From Zychaea mexicana (Eukaryota > Mucoromycota > Mucoromycetes > Mucorales > Lichtheimiaceae), in the NCBI RefSeq assembly GCF_025766255.1, contig NW_026516703.1, positions 267,926 through 331,925 on the forward strand: a stretch of 64,000 bases of DNA, in the 5' to 3' direction. The position numbers and the translations under genes are program-made. Of this stretch, positions 1-12,800 are shown one piece after another. Position 1 is the first letter of the stretch. Each line of letters opens with the position of its first letter. Under the pieces are notes generated by a model that saw only the letters and a list, made by a program, of their open reading frames with translations, ran no database searches and was not told where the DNA came from.

Positions 1-1217
1 TAAAAGCTGTTATAAGGTTGTGTATCCGCGCGACGCCCATCAAAAAAGAATGCGTACATGCCTTGAATTCTTTAATATTGAATGCCACTTGAACATTGCG
101 TTGGACTTGATATGATGCAAAGTCTGTGCTATTGATCGTAAATTCGCTATGCATGGGTCGATCCCCTGCTGATACTATCGAGCAGATCAAATATCAGTAA
201 CTTTGTCTCCAGTTATTTAGATCGATACCCAAATAAACAAAAAACTGTTATATTAATACCTCGGTGCGAATCGCTATAATATGACTTAATCTTGACTGCA
301 TCTGGGGTACATTCGATCGCTACGTCTGTGACTTTGGGGTGGAAGAAACAGAGATAATCATTTAAAAGATTCGCATCCACGGCGAATTTGTGCTGCATGG
401 TTTTCCTATATAATGCGACTACGGGGTCGGTTTCGCCGTATCGCAATGAATGCTTCTTTGATAAACCTAACAAACATTTTTTTTGGGAAAGTTATCAGCA
501 TCTACAAAAATCGGGACATTCACCATCGTTCTCCTTTCTTCTGTTTCGACCTACCTTGTTGTGATAAAAGCTTGATATTAAACCTCGATTCAACATTTAC
601 GACCTCTCCTTCTCTTGGAACACCTGGATCCTGCAAGGTGATCTCGCATTTTTCCAAGGAGTTCAATATGTTCTGGTTCTTCCGGAAAACCGTCCGCAGT
701 TTCTAAATATTTTGAATGTGTTTGCTTAATGTAAGATATATCGACTTGATACTGATAGATGCGCTTATTTTACCTTTATTAGCACACGTGCTCGTAAGCT
801 TTCGCCTTTGACAGGTCGTCCGCGTTCGTCTCTGCTGACTGTAGGCCGCTTCACGCGATAGTTGTCAAAAAATACAGGCGAAATTCGAATGATTGCTTGG
901 CCTGTCATTGTCATGTTTAACGTCCATAGAATAAACTGAACATATATATATATATATATATGTAAATTAGTCGTCTTTTACACAACCCACTTTCCACAGA
1001 TCAGGTATAAACAGGCGGGTTGTATTATTGTAGAAAGAGTGTACCTGAGTCTTCATGGCCTCGATGTTTAACTCATCCCCAAATCCTACGACTGCATCGA
1101 TATTTGAAGAAAAGACTGCAGAAAAAGCATAATTAGTGTTATAAAATTAGCAGTCGGAATGGCATTTATTATCCAACCTTTAATGAAAGAGCCAGGGATC
1201 TCTGCTTGTAAGCTCAT
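1..1217 (-). CDS. rad9: DNA damage checkpoint protein Rad9 (9-1-1 clamp subunit), 5' part
   Basis: Rad9 is the PCNA-like subunit of the Rad9-Hus1-Rad1 clamp loaded at damaged DNA in the nucleus. The gene runs off the left edge, so the C-terminal part is missing. Exons read from the sequence: 1217-1178, 1115-1045, 935-774, 702-555, 466-260 and 174-58, all joined in phase with GT-AG borders. Residues 1-37 give the N-terminal PCNA-like start (IPGSFIK, then VGFGDELNIEAM). Exon 3 carries an LN-x-(T/S) motif and a VLIK strand. Exon 4 has the LEKCEITL motif typical of Rad9. Exons 5-6 give the second PCNA-like fold (HKFAVDANLL, FFHPKVTDVAIE, IKSYYSD, FNIKEFKA). The start is the only ATG that splices into the conserved N-terminus. 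No ORF over 90 codons covers it because the exons are short. Identification rests on motif order. Confidence 0.85.
942..961. repeat. (TA)n microsatellite in rad9 intron 2
   Basis: About ten TA units lie just upstream of the exon 3 acceptor of rad9. It is a simple repeat likely to vary in length. Confidence 0.9.
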
Positions 1218-1511
1218 CGATCAACGAGAGGGTGTATGGATTTGTATCGTTTCAAGTAAAGCGTGGCGGCAGAGCTGAGAAAGAATCTGGGCTGCGCATT
1301 TCCTCCTTTCTTCGTTCGATCAACACTGTGTGTGAGCAACATGTGCTACCAACAAGATGTCCATGTTTGCATAATTTATTATCATCTTCCAGCAGATATA
1401 CACATAGAAAGCATTGATCACTTTCATCCTTACTTTACCAAGACACACGATCCAATTAGGTTCAGGTTTATTTAGGGGCCGTTATATAAAATAGAGGAAG
1501 TTTGTACTCAC

Positions 1512-1875
1512 GAGGCAAATAGACAGATTGGTTGTTTGGGTTGAACAGGAGATTATCCAAACCACGCTCCGAGGGGTATGGGGAGGATAAGACGGGGTCT
1601 GTAAGAGAAAGAAAGATAATTACACTGCTTCTGCTTTTAAAAGCTTGCTTATGCGGGAATCCTTTCTTCGTGCATTAAGTAAGAGGGCGGCAGCATGTCT
1701 TGTGGAGATATGCTGCAAGAAAAATAAGTGCATATCATTGTAGATATGGCATGCATTTGGCGTCCTAGATGACGATCGTATTGTGAGAAAGCGCGAACAC
1801 ACACTTTGTTGCCGAGTCCACAATCGTGCCTTTCAACATTGCTCTCTCTTTCCCGGGCTGGATAACCTGACCCAT
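1512..1875 (-). CDS. Possible unidentified multi-exon gene
   Basis: I do not recognise this gene. On the minus strand an ATG at 1875 opens a peptide beginning MGQVIQPGKERAMLKG. Two stretches bounded by good pyrimidine-rich acceptors follow: 1712-1626 (acceptor TTTTTCTTGCAG) and 1598-1512 (acceptor TTTCTCTTACAG, donor GTGAGT). The last stretch is open in two frames. More exons could lie in 1240-1500, before the rad9 start at 1217. The evidence is splice-like signals and open frames only; no domain is visible, and the join between the first two pieces is unclear. It could be noncoding sequence or the 3' part of a longer gene. The region from 1876 to 2400 is CT-rich and looks like the shared upstream region of this gene and the formin. 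Confidence 0.3.
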
Positions 1876-2400
1876 CTTCTTCGTCATCTAGTATTATATA
1901 GTCAGCACAATGTGCTATTATAAAAACCCGAAAAGTATTAAGGAGAGAAAAGTGATACTGTACGAAAGCTGATAAAGAAACTTATACATATCAGCTCTTT
2001 AAAGTAGGAGAACCCGGATGAGTTTGGTTGATCACTCCCTTTCAGGACATATGCCCGAATTATACATCGACACTACGCCCTGGCGCATTTACTAGTCTTT
2101 TCTTCCTTTTTTCTTTTCGGTCGCGCTCTCTCTTTCGTTAACACTCTTTCTCTCTCTCTCTTTTCTTTCCCTTCCCGTTCCCTTACACATCCTGCTGCTA
2201 CACTATACTGTGTGCTTCTTTATATAGCAAAACAAAAGGACTTCTTTGTCGGCTCATTTGCCTTTAATCGCTTCGAGCCTCCTCTCAAATCCCTTCCACT
2301 CCCTTGATTGAAACGATTACCATTCCCTTCTTTTTTCTTCTCTTTTTTCATTCTCTTTTGAAGCCCTTTTTACGCTTAAATATAGCCCCTCAACGTCTGT

Positions 2401-5400
2401 ATGGGCAGCCATACGAAGCGAAGTAATGATACAATTATGCCCCAGAAGCGAGCACAACAAACGACTGCTTCCAACAACAACAACAACAACAACAACAGCA
2501 GCACAACTACTACTACCAGTACCAGCAGCAACGCCTCTGGCATACCTTCCATACCACGAAAGCCAAAGCATCTCAATAGTATGTCTTCGCAGCATTCATT
2601 GACGGCAAAATTGTCGACATCCTCTTCGGCAACAACGACAACAACAGCAACAAAAAAGCCAACTGTTATAGCACGTAGACAGAGTACCACACCTACTACC
2701 ATTGTCAATTCCGCTAGCAGTCAGGGCTTGACTCAACGACTTCGCCACGCTAAATCAACTAGTTTGGATCAACAAGAGCAACCAATGCTTCGCAAAAGCA
2801 CCTCTTCTCGTTTTGGCAAGAACCTGCTACCTACTTGGCTTGGACGAGGCAATAACAGTAACGGAAGTTGTAGCGGTGGTGGTGCCAGTCCAGGAGGGAT
2901 TCTTCCAGCACTATCCGTTTCTTCGCCATCGAACGTAGTTGACAGCGACACCGATGTTAATAGCGATGCTCATGCTGTCATGGGGGATATGGATGCCTTG
3001 GAGAAAACATTTGAATCTCTTCTTGCACGTATTCTAGCTTGTTTTTTCAAGAACGTTGACTTCAAAAGACACAAGTTTATTTTTCGCTAACGTGTTCAGT
3101 AATTTATTTATAGGACGAGCTCAATATGAAGGATGAACAACGTGATAAGCTGCGAGTTCTACCTGCGGACCAAAAACTTTATTTATTGCAACAAAATAAG
3201 CACATCAAAAACCCTACTATTACTACTACGCTAAAGCCGTCTAATTCCACTACGTCACTGCGCAACTTACGATCATCAATGCAGCGTAGCGACACTCGGT
3301 CACTTATTGCACGCCAACAACAAGAGAACGATAAGGATCATAATCAACAACAGCAAAAGAAACTGCAAAATGCGGAACGACCTCCTCTTCTTCATCTTGC
3401 TACCGCTTCATCGACTAGTAACAGTAATAATGCTACTATTGATAACAGAACCAATAACAAAAACAATGCGCTTGCTGGTGGGATCAACGCTGGGCGAGCT
3501 GCGACATACAAATTCAACCGACGACATCACTTAGCAGCTAACCAAAATCGCAGCTCCAAAGTGGGCTCCATGATTTTGGAGTTTGATGCTTTAGCCCAGG
3601 ATGACGACATGGATGCATCTGCGTGGTTGTTGCTTGACGATAAAATGGCACCGGCACCCGCGAGTAGTAGTAGCAGGCAGCCAACAAAAGCAGCAGCAAA
3701 TATGACTCACGGTCACCAGAGTCTTACACGTAAAGAAGGATCGCATCTAAGCGCCCTGGCTGCTGCAAGTGCTGCAGTCGACGACAATTCTACAAAACGC
3801 AAGGATCGAAATAGTCCCTACTTTCATGTTGAGAGACTACGCAGCAGGTAAAGATTCACGCCTACATGTGTTGTATGAGTGCCGGAATTCCAATCTTTTG
3901 CTATAATGATGCTGATAACACAACACACGGATTACTACCTTATTTATAGAAACACGCCTGTTGATGCATTAACCAAGCACCTTACCTCCCTTAAAGTAAT
4001 TTTTACCACTGGAAGCGTCTCTTGGGTGAACGAATTTCTGTCTCGTCGACACAATGGTTTATCAGCTCTTGAGAATGTACTTGAACGACTTGATGGAAGA
4101 AGAAAAAAGTGAGTTTTACTTATATGCCAATATATGGAGATCGTATGCAATATGTAATCCTACGCTGATATATGTATACCTATCATAGGAAGCGCGGACA
4201 ACAGCGACTTGGTGAAGCGGACGAAAACTGTTTGCTAGAATGTATCAAATGTGTCAAGGCGCTAATGAATACTGATGTAAGCAGTTCGATTTTTCATTTT
4301 ACTACTCGTCAATATTATTATATATGCCGCACACACCCTACCATTTAGCTATCAAGTTAGAAGTACGTTACCCTTGCTCCTTTTGCTTCATTTGCTACAT
4401 ATGATGTGTGTGTGCTATAATGCAGGGGGAGGCAAGCATTATTAGAAAAGATACCCTTTCCCTGTTCGTTTCCTTTCACCTTCTACCTTCAACCTCTTTC
4501 TTTCTTTCTCCTTTATTTCTGAAATACTTTCTTTTTAAATTGAGGTGGCGCTCCTAACTTTTCTTATTCGCCATACGCGTCTGATTGTGCAAAACAAACT
4601 TAGCCTGGATCTCAGCAAGTGTCGATGCGCCCTGTGATTCTTCGCTATCTCGTCGTAGCCTTACTTGCCGGACTCAACTGCGTTACCGGTCGACATGACC
4701 TAACAACCATTATACCAACCAGCTCATTGTCAACAGCGACGTTAAACAAGTCACCCTCGGCATCGTCGCTCACGGGAAGCGTTTTACCATCCATTTCTAC
4801 CACGCTTTCCGCAGCACCTGCCACAGAAGCACCCGTCAGCAACAACAGTCACCATTATACTAGCACTGCCACTGAGCTATCAGTAACTCTCAAAATATGC
4901 ATTCATGTTTTCGAGATTTTGTCAGCGTTGTGTATTTTCTCATTGCAGGGACATCAAATCGTGCTGTCCGTACTTTCCGAAATTCGAGGCGAGCAGTACC
5001 GGTTCGAGAGACTTGTCAGTCGACTGCATGAATTGTATGGCTTAGCGACGGATGAAAAGGAGGCGCCTGCCTTGATTTGGGAGTCGCAAGCTGCATGTGT
5101 CAGTTTATTTAACGCAATTGCAAGTACTCCCGAATCAATCGAGGTGCGTCGTTCTATACGGACCGAATTGGAACGACGTGGTTTGGATGAATATCTAAAG
5201 GTGATCTTTTGTTTATTTGTTTGTTATAATATAATACACATGTTTGTTTATTATGCTACTGTTGCATATCACCATATGGCAGATCTTACTAAAAAAACGA
5301 TATGTCAATTTTTTTTTACAAATATAGAATCTGGCGAAATCATCAGATCTATCAGATATGTTATTGGATGCAATCCGGGCATACATTGAAGCAAAGCAAA

Positions 5401-8400
5401 CGGATTTAGACCTTATCCATGAAGTGGAGAAAACGAAGCGCCAAAGTGTTTTGCAATTGTATGAGATGACTGATAAAACACTACAACCCCATTAGATTAG
5501 CTATATATCAAGTAATCAGCGATACTAAACCTCTCTCCTCCTATATAGGCAACCACAAGATATTTTTGCTGCAGCTTTTGACAAGTTTTCTGCAGATCCA
5601 GAAGTCTATTATCTTGTTGTTGATAGTATCAGTAACCTTCTAGATCTTGGCGCCGATAAAGTTAGAAGTAACAAGCAGTAAGTTGACAAAATTAAGCGCG
5701 TGCCAGTGCACTTGGGAATACTAACAAAAACCTACCGTTACTAGGGCGGTTGTGGATATTTGGACTGTCATTAGTATATTTGCTACTAATATGAAGCCAG
5801 TTGCAAAGGAAGGCAAGTTTGTGAAATGATTCCCGTGCTATCTTTTGCTCAAGATAAAAACTTATTCAAACGATTTTAACTTTATTGATCACTACTTAAA
5901 TAGGCGACTTCCAGCAACCACTTCAGCGCTTCCTTGAATTGATTCAGCCTATTGTCGGAAAGTTGCAAGTTGAGTGCATCGCTAATGAAATATCCAACAA
6001 AAGTGACAACAACGAAACCGTTCGTCCGTCAAATGATGGTGGAAACTTCGAAGATCTTGAAGGATTGCGCAATATGGTGGAAGAGCTTAAAGATTCCCTC
6101 GTCAAGAGTGAAGAAGCAAACACGAAGATTCGACGTGAAAAGAACGAGCTAATGATGAAAATGTCCAAAGCACTTGCTGATCTTCAAGAACGCGAGGACC
6201 GCATTGTTTCTATGGAACATCTTCGTCAACGATCGCCATCAATCACATCATCCATGACAGCAAGCGAAATGTTGCCTGAAACGCCTGGTCTTGTTTATTC
6301 TGACGATAGTTTCAGAAAACGAGACTCCACCTTCGCAAATGAGGTTGTCGACACATCGTCGGTAGCAGCAGCTCCTGCATCTATGCCCGCAACACCGTCA
6401 ACCATCGTTGCTGAGACTACCAACGCTGCTACTGCAGTGGTCAGAGGAGATCCGATTTCAGCTGCTGCGCCACCGCCTCCACCTCCGCCTCCACCACCTC
6501 CACCTCCAGCACCAGCACAACCATCGTTCCCTGCACCAGTGCGTCGTCTAAACAGCAATGCATTGAGGCGGCGCAGTGCCCGAACGTCAAAGTATCTTCA
6601 TCCACTTGCACTCAACCTCTGTTTCCCATCACTCAAATCACTGCACGAAAACAATGTATCGTCACCTACTGGATCCCCTACCTCGCCGACTTCCGAATCC
6701 TCTGCAATGCCATTTTCAGCCATAGCAGATCCGTCGCTTGTTCATCCTGCTAATACTTGGAACAAGCCGCAGCAGCCAGTAATCACAATGAAGGTAATGC
6801 ATTTACAAGCTTAACAAGAATGATAAACAACCTCGCAAATGATATTAACGACAAATTTAACTAGCAATTTTTCTGGTCAAAACTGCCACCAGAGCGAATT
6901 CAACATACCGTATGGAAAGAAATTCTTTCGCCTGACTTTAACAGTGGATTGGAATCACCTTTGACAAGCAGTAATAGCAGTGAAGCCGAAGATGATGAAG
7001 ACTCTTGGTCTGTAGACGACGGCCTGCCAAAAAGTGGTCGTCATTATGCAGCAGCTGCCCGGAAACAGAACACAGCACCAGTGGCGACTGTGCAGATCGA
7101 TACTGTTGAGCTGGAACGTTTGTTCAAAAAGACTCGTAAAGGTAATTTCTATAGCTATGTATCAACCAGATCAACCAGAGAAAGAAAGCTAACACTGTCA
7201 TTGATAATACTATTATCGTATACTTGTACATACATAACTTTATACACCATTAGCTGCAGCCAATGCAAATCAGACAAACGAAACAACCAGCAGCTCAATA
7301 GTTCGCAAAGGAGGCGCCATCACCTTGCTTGAGTTTAACCGTGCCAACAACATTGGTAAATATCAATATCCTTTGCCATTTTATGGCTCACGCTAAATTT
7401 TACCGAGGAAATTAACCGGAATATCTACGTTGAAACTATTACATAGCAATTATGCTGGCTCGTATCAAGTTGACCTACCCCGAACTTCGAGATGCTATCT
7501 GGAACATTGATGATAACAAGCTTACTGTTGACAACTTGATGGCTATCAGACAATATATCCCCACAAAGGAGGAGGTTAGTAAAAATGGAGGAAAGGGGGA
7601 CAAAGAGGAGGATGCAAAGAGGAAAGAGTATTTACATATACTAACGACTACATGCATGCATCCTTTTCGAATATAGATCGAAACTGTCAAAGAATTTGAT
7701 GGTGATGTTGATAGCCTTGGAAATGCCGAACGCTATTTCCGATCAGTACGTAACTACTTGATATCAAAAGAAAATCGTTTTATCCTTAACTTGAAGGCTA
7801 ATTCTTAATATGCCTTACTACTAGATCATGTATATTCCACGACTTGCCGACCGTGTTAGCTGTATGATATTCCGCCGCCGGTTCAAACAGGAGCTTCAAG
7901 AAATTTTGGCAGTATGTATTTGCTTATTTTAAACGGGAATAATCTCGTTTTTTTTTTCACTGATAATGTCTTATATCGTTTTTCTCATGTTTAGCAACTT
8001 GACGTCCTTAATTATGCTATTTGCGAATTAAGAGATAGTGTACGCTTCAAGAAAGTTCTAAAGGTAACTCATTTACAACTTCTCACTATTCGAAACAGCA
8101 TGCTGAAGAATGAATTCTTATACAGACTGTCCTCGCAATTGGTAATTATCTTAACGGTCATACCATCCGTGGTAACGCTTATGGATTCCGTTTGGACGCT
8201 TTGCTTAAGGTGAGTACAACATTTATGGCTATGACAATAATCGCTTGATCTCTAACTCAAAACCATATCTTATCATCCAGATGCGAGATACACGCGCTGA
8301 AGGCGAAGGTGTTAGCAATATGCCTACGTTACTTCACTATCTCGTACACTTTTTGGCCAAATCTGAAGATGATGTCGTCGATTTCCGTGAAGATATCGAA

Positions 8401-9409
8401 CATTTGGAATCCGCTGCTAAATGTAAGTAGTATAAAGTTTGAAAGATAATCAAGATGTACGACGTCTTTAATTAATTGAATTATTTATAGTATCACCACC
8501 TACAATTTTCGCCTCTGTAAATTCGTTGAATGCAAACATGGTACATATAAAGGACGAACTCAATCTCCACCGAAGACGCCGGACTTCCATGTTACAGATT
8601 GATCGATTTGCCGAGTCAATGGACGAGTTCCTCATCGAAGCCGAGCCTTTCGTCGATAATTTAAAGAACATGACCCAAGATATAGACGAAAAGTTAAAGG
8701 ATTTGATTCAATATTACGGTGAAGACCCTGCGACGATCAAATCTGAAGAGTTCTTTGACATTATTTATACATTTTCTTCGTCATTTGCAGTATGTATCGC
8801 TAATTGTTGATAGAGTACTACCGTTTATGGTTTTTGGGACTCTTTTTTACTCATTACGTACTCTAATATAGAAAGCGCAAGTCGAAATCCACGAAGCACG
8901 CGAACGCGCATTACGTCGCCAACGACAACAAGAAATGCTACTCAAGGTATGTACTTTCTCACGACAGCTTATATCGCACACAGTATGGCAGCATTTATCT
9001 TATAAGTTATACTAAGACATGTTTTGGGTATGCTTTTTTAAAATAGAAACTAAAACCGCGCGTTTCAATGTCATCATCATGCTCTAGCCGAGATAGCACC
9101 ATGACGTCTTCGACATCGACCTTATCACGATCAACCTCATACAGTAGTGTAGCAAGTAATTCTGCCGAGCAACAAACTCCTAATACTCCACAACATATGG
9201 CTGCCTTGACTCCTCTCCCCACAGTACCCAAGGGGGATGATGATGGCTTCGACCATGTATTGCGAGAACTGCGCGCAGGTCTAAAACAGGGAGAGCATTC
9301 CTGGAGAATAAGCACTCCAAGTCCACTGGTTTTACGATACAGACAGCGAAAAGCTGAAGAAAACGGCTTAAACCAGGAGCAACAACGAGTATCTATCGTC
9401 CAAACATAA
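2401..9409 (+). CDS. Formin (GBD/FH3-FH1-FH2), Bni1/SepA/For3-like
   Basis: Formins nucleate and elongate unbranched actin filaments at hyphal tips and septa. The first exon encodes a low-complexity N/S/T-rich, basic N-terminus. The Rho-GTPase-binding/FH3 region follows: DELNMKDEQRDKLRVL at 3115-3165, the exon ending KCVKALMNTD near 4276, ILSALCIFS and GHQIVLSVLSEIRGEQYRFE at 4905-5010, and an armadillo-like tail to about 5800. A coiled coil lies at 6050-6220. FH1 is a 13-proline run at 6471-6508. FH2 runs from the exon starting KQFFWSKLPPERIQHTVW (about 6865) through the LAIGNYLNG core near 8133-8156 to about 8950, followed by a Ser/Thr-rich tail. There are roughly 17 introns; the exon 1 donor is uncertain (GT at about 3052, or a GC-AG donor near 3027 giving a cleaner FESLL-DELNM junction). 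The start is the first ATG of the open first exon. Confidence 0.93.
4616..4885 (+). other. Ser/Thr-rich insertion inside the formin FH3 domain
   Basis: Between KALMNTD (ends 4276) and the FH3 helix ILSALCIFS (4914-4940) lies an in-frame S/T/A-rich stretch, preceded by a hydrophobic LRYLVVALLAGL segment. The intron upstream is unusually long for this gene (4277-4615, using acceptor CTCAG) and CT-rich near its 3' end. The exact acceptor is uncertain. The insertion is probably a loop in the FH3 armadillo repeat and not a separate protein. Confidence 0.5.
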
Positions 9410-9867
9410 TTTTCCTTCTTTCCGTTATTTATACATAATTTCTCACTACCTTATCGTCTATTCTATCTCTTCTTTTTCCTGTCCTTCCTTTTGTTCAACC
9501 ATATTTCGCGACTTTTCCATCATCCTTCTAAACATACTATAATAATATTAATTCATGCTAATACTTCATGTGTTACATTCCTCATCTATACATTTACTTT
9601 GATTATCATCCAATCTTGTTTTTACCGTAAATCTATCAACCAATTGTGCCTACTTTGCTGTACACCGAACGCCACTTTCGTAATAGCAACAGGCACATAC
9701 AAGCTGTAAAAAGCATAAGCTCGTTCATTTGGTAAAAATGCCAATCCACTCAAGAAGATAGCAAATTTTCCTGTATTGGATGAGCGATTATCCGGAGTGA
9801 GACGCGGCCGTTTGCATAAAATTCAACTCTGTTCTTTTTGTTGTACGCCAAACATTTAACAAAACAC
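9410..9867. other. Intergenic: formin 3' flank and upstream region of next gene
   Basis: AT-rich sequence with pyrimidine tracts. I see no coding exon, repeat or RNA gene in it. Confidence 0.6.
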
Positions 9868-12800
9868 ATGCCACTACCACATTGTACTGACGCTGATCTC
9901 GATCTGCTATCTAACGCCATCGCTCAATGTTCGGCAACCGCTACTACGACTACGAGCAGCAATGCTGATGAAAAGAACAGGCAATCGCTAGCGCTTGCTG
10001 TAAAACAACTGAAGCGATTCATGTCCACCGATGCTGTCAAGTTAATACAGGTACCAACATACCCCGCAAAAAGTGCTCTGACATGATTAATGCTGTTGTG
10101 GTGTACGAATGAAGGAATGAAGCATGAGCTAACTCTTTAGCCATAATTTAAAGTGGGCCTATATAATTTTACAAGCACGAGCGGCAAACAATGGTAAAAA
10201 AGAATTCATTGAAGGCGCATTGGGAGTCTGGGACACGCGCATCGTACTCGAGATAATCATTTTTTTTCTTCTTTCCAGGCACGATCGATTCAAATGCCGT
10301 TGCGCTTATCCAAAAGGACACTGTCAACAAAGCGCTCATTGATCTCCTTGTTGAATGCATAGCTTTTCGCGAAGCGATCGAAGACAGGTAACAACGGTTG
10401 TATGAAGCAGTAGATAATCATTTCATACCGTATTCACGTGAGAGTGTATGTACAGAAATATTAACGGAACGTCCTATTTTCTTTTTTTTATATGTATATC
10501 TAATGCTCAGCGTTTTAGGTGCTTTACTAAACGTAACCATATCTCTGCTATACACATAACGATATGTTTGTGATTAATTTCAAGCACTAACGCACAGCAT
10601 ACACATTTAGCTTGGCAAGGACTCAATAGGCACATCGATGTCGATGCTTTGGCTTTTATGTCTTGTATGTGAAAGACTACCACAATGGTCAATTCCAAGA
10701 ATTCACGAGTATCTTCTTTGGTCGTTTGCCACCGCTGGAAATCCACATATTGATGCGTCAAAGTACGTCTGATTTTACATACGGTTTTTTAAGGAACAGA
10801 TAAATCAGGCCATCCTTATATATCTTTACAGATGATTGATACTATTGTTGCCATGTCTTCTTCCTCTAGATCAATTGCTGACGAGGACGAACGGTCTCGA
10901 ATTACTGCGCTCGGATCGAATCTGCTATCACATCTGTTACATAGTCACAATGACATGACCAAAAAGTCCGTATATGACCTATTGGATCAATATTTCGCTA
11001 TGGTTAAGCGATATAATGAAGGCATCCAAGAGTCAGGTATGTTATACGATATAGTGGTGCGGATATCTTATGATATGATGTGACTGAATTACATTTCCCG
11101 TCCAATGCAAAAATAGACATTCAGATTTATTTACTAGGCTACATGCTTGCGTTGCCACGAATAGCACCTGTAGTTGTGAGTGGTAAGTCTTATTAAAGCA
11201 AATATTGGTCGGCGGTCCTTTTGAACTAGACTGATGATGGCCTTTGGCTCCGTGGTATTTGTATAGAGTGTTGGAAAGATGTTTTTAAAAAGCTTTATGA
11301 AACCAGAGGGCTTGGCGATATGTTCCTTCATGAACGGGAAACAAATCAATCACTTGTTCGCACAACATCAGGGTATTGTGTCAATTGAAGCATTACCACC
11401 TTTATCCGCGCGTTCTTATTGTGATCAAATCTTTCCAAACGTACTTTTTCTGTATGTAGAGAAGTGATCAGTGTAGCGAATGCTTTTTCAAGCTGGCTGT
11501 ACACTGTTGCATTCGACAAAAATGGCCTTATAATGAAGCATGCCTTGGATATTGCCATTGCACTGGATGCTATGGCTTATGATAGTAGACTCGGCCTTCA
11601 CTATCTCATTCCGGTAAGGAGAAGGGTCATTGAGAGTTTGTTAAGGAACAACTCATCATGCGGTGCTGGCTGTACATATATTTTGCCTATTCATACTAAC
11701 TGACACAAATGTTTCGTCATACACTAATAAAAGTCGGGTGGCAGATCAATCATCGATACATTGAAACCGTCCTTTGATAAATTGGATTTGGAGCCTGCAT
11801 CGGTCGATCTGATTGAATGGATCTTGCCCATCATTGGCACATCGAAAGCCTCCTCAGAACGTGGGCCGGATGATTTGAAAATACCATTGTTCTTACTACA
11901 AATGTCGGCATTGAAAAGCAGTACATCGAGCACTGCAATAGATATGTTTGTGGCTCTGATTACTCGTCTGGATCGAGAAATATCAAATGATACGACACCG
12001 CAGGCGGACGCTGGAGCGCGATATCTTATTTTAAATCTGGTAGCAGCAGCAGAAGAAAAATGGCCAGGCATATTCGAGTATGTAAAGCACACAGGAGATA
12101 GAGAAAGAAGAACGTTGGCGTATATACGTATGAGTGCGCGTTTCCAGCCACAACAACGAAACAATTAACTTGCCTTTTTGTTTGCATTTTGTTCAGGACG
12201 ATCTTGGAACAAGTTTTTTCAAAAGCCATTGCAATGCATATCGCCAATAGCGGAGGATCTATCAACGTGGAAAAGATTCTGACGAACTTATCCATGCTCT
12301 TTGAAGAAGCGTCCGATAGCAACTACTACAGTCGTCCTGGATTTAATGCCTTCAAGAACTACATGAAGCAGCGCTGGCGCCAAGTGTTATTGCTATTTGT
12401 CAATCATCCATCGATGGAATGTCGTGCGCTTGGATACCGAGCATTACGACATTCACATTTTTGGGAAAATAGCGGGGACAGTGATATGGCCGCAAAGAGT
12501 GTGGATCCAATGTCAATTTCGAAACTATTAATGGATGCATGGTTTCGACATATGAAAAGTCGTTACACGTTTTTCAAAGAGAACCATGAAGAATCGGTGT
12601 TGGACGAACTTGAATATCTGAGTAAGTTCTTACCACCAACCGTTATGGATCATATAACAACTTGAAGATTTCTCCTAACAATACACTGTTTCTTACTTGA
12701 TAGTAACTCGTTGTTGCCAGAACTTAGCACTGGCTAAAGCTATTTTCAGTGCAGCGCTTGATGGTATTACTGGTGGTGCGCTCGAGCTGTTTCCCAGCGT

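Noticed and set aside
4619..5389. ORF looking like a secreted Ser/Thr-rich protein (hydrophobic start)
   Set aside because: Its first codon is GTG, and from ILSALCIFS on it is the formin FH3 domain in frame; it is part of the formin.
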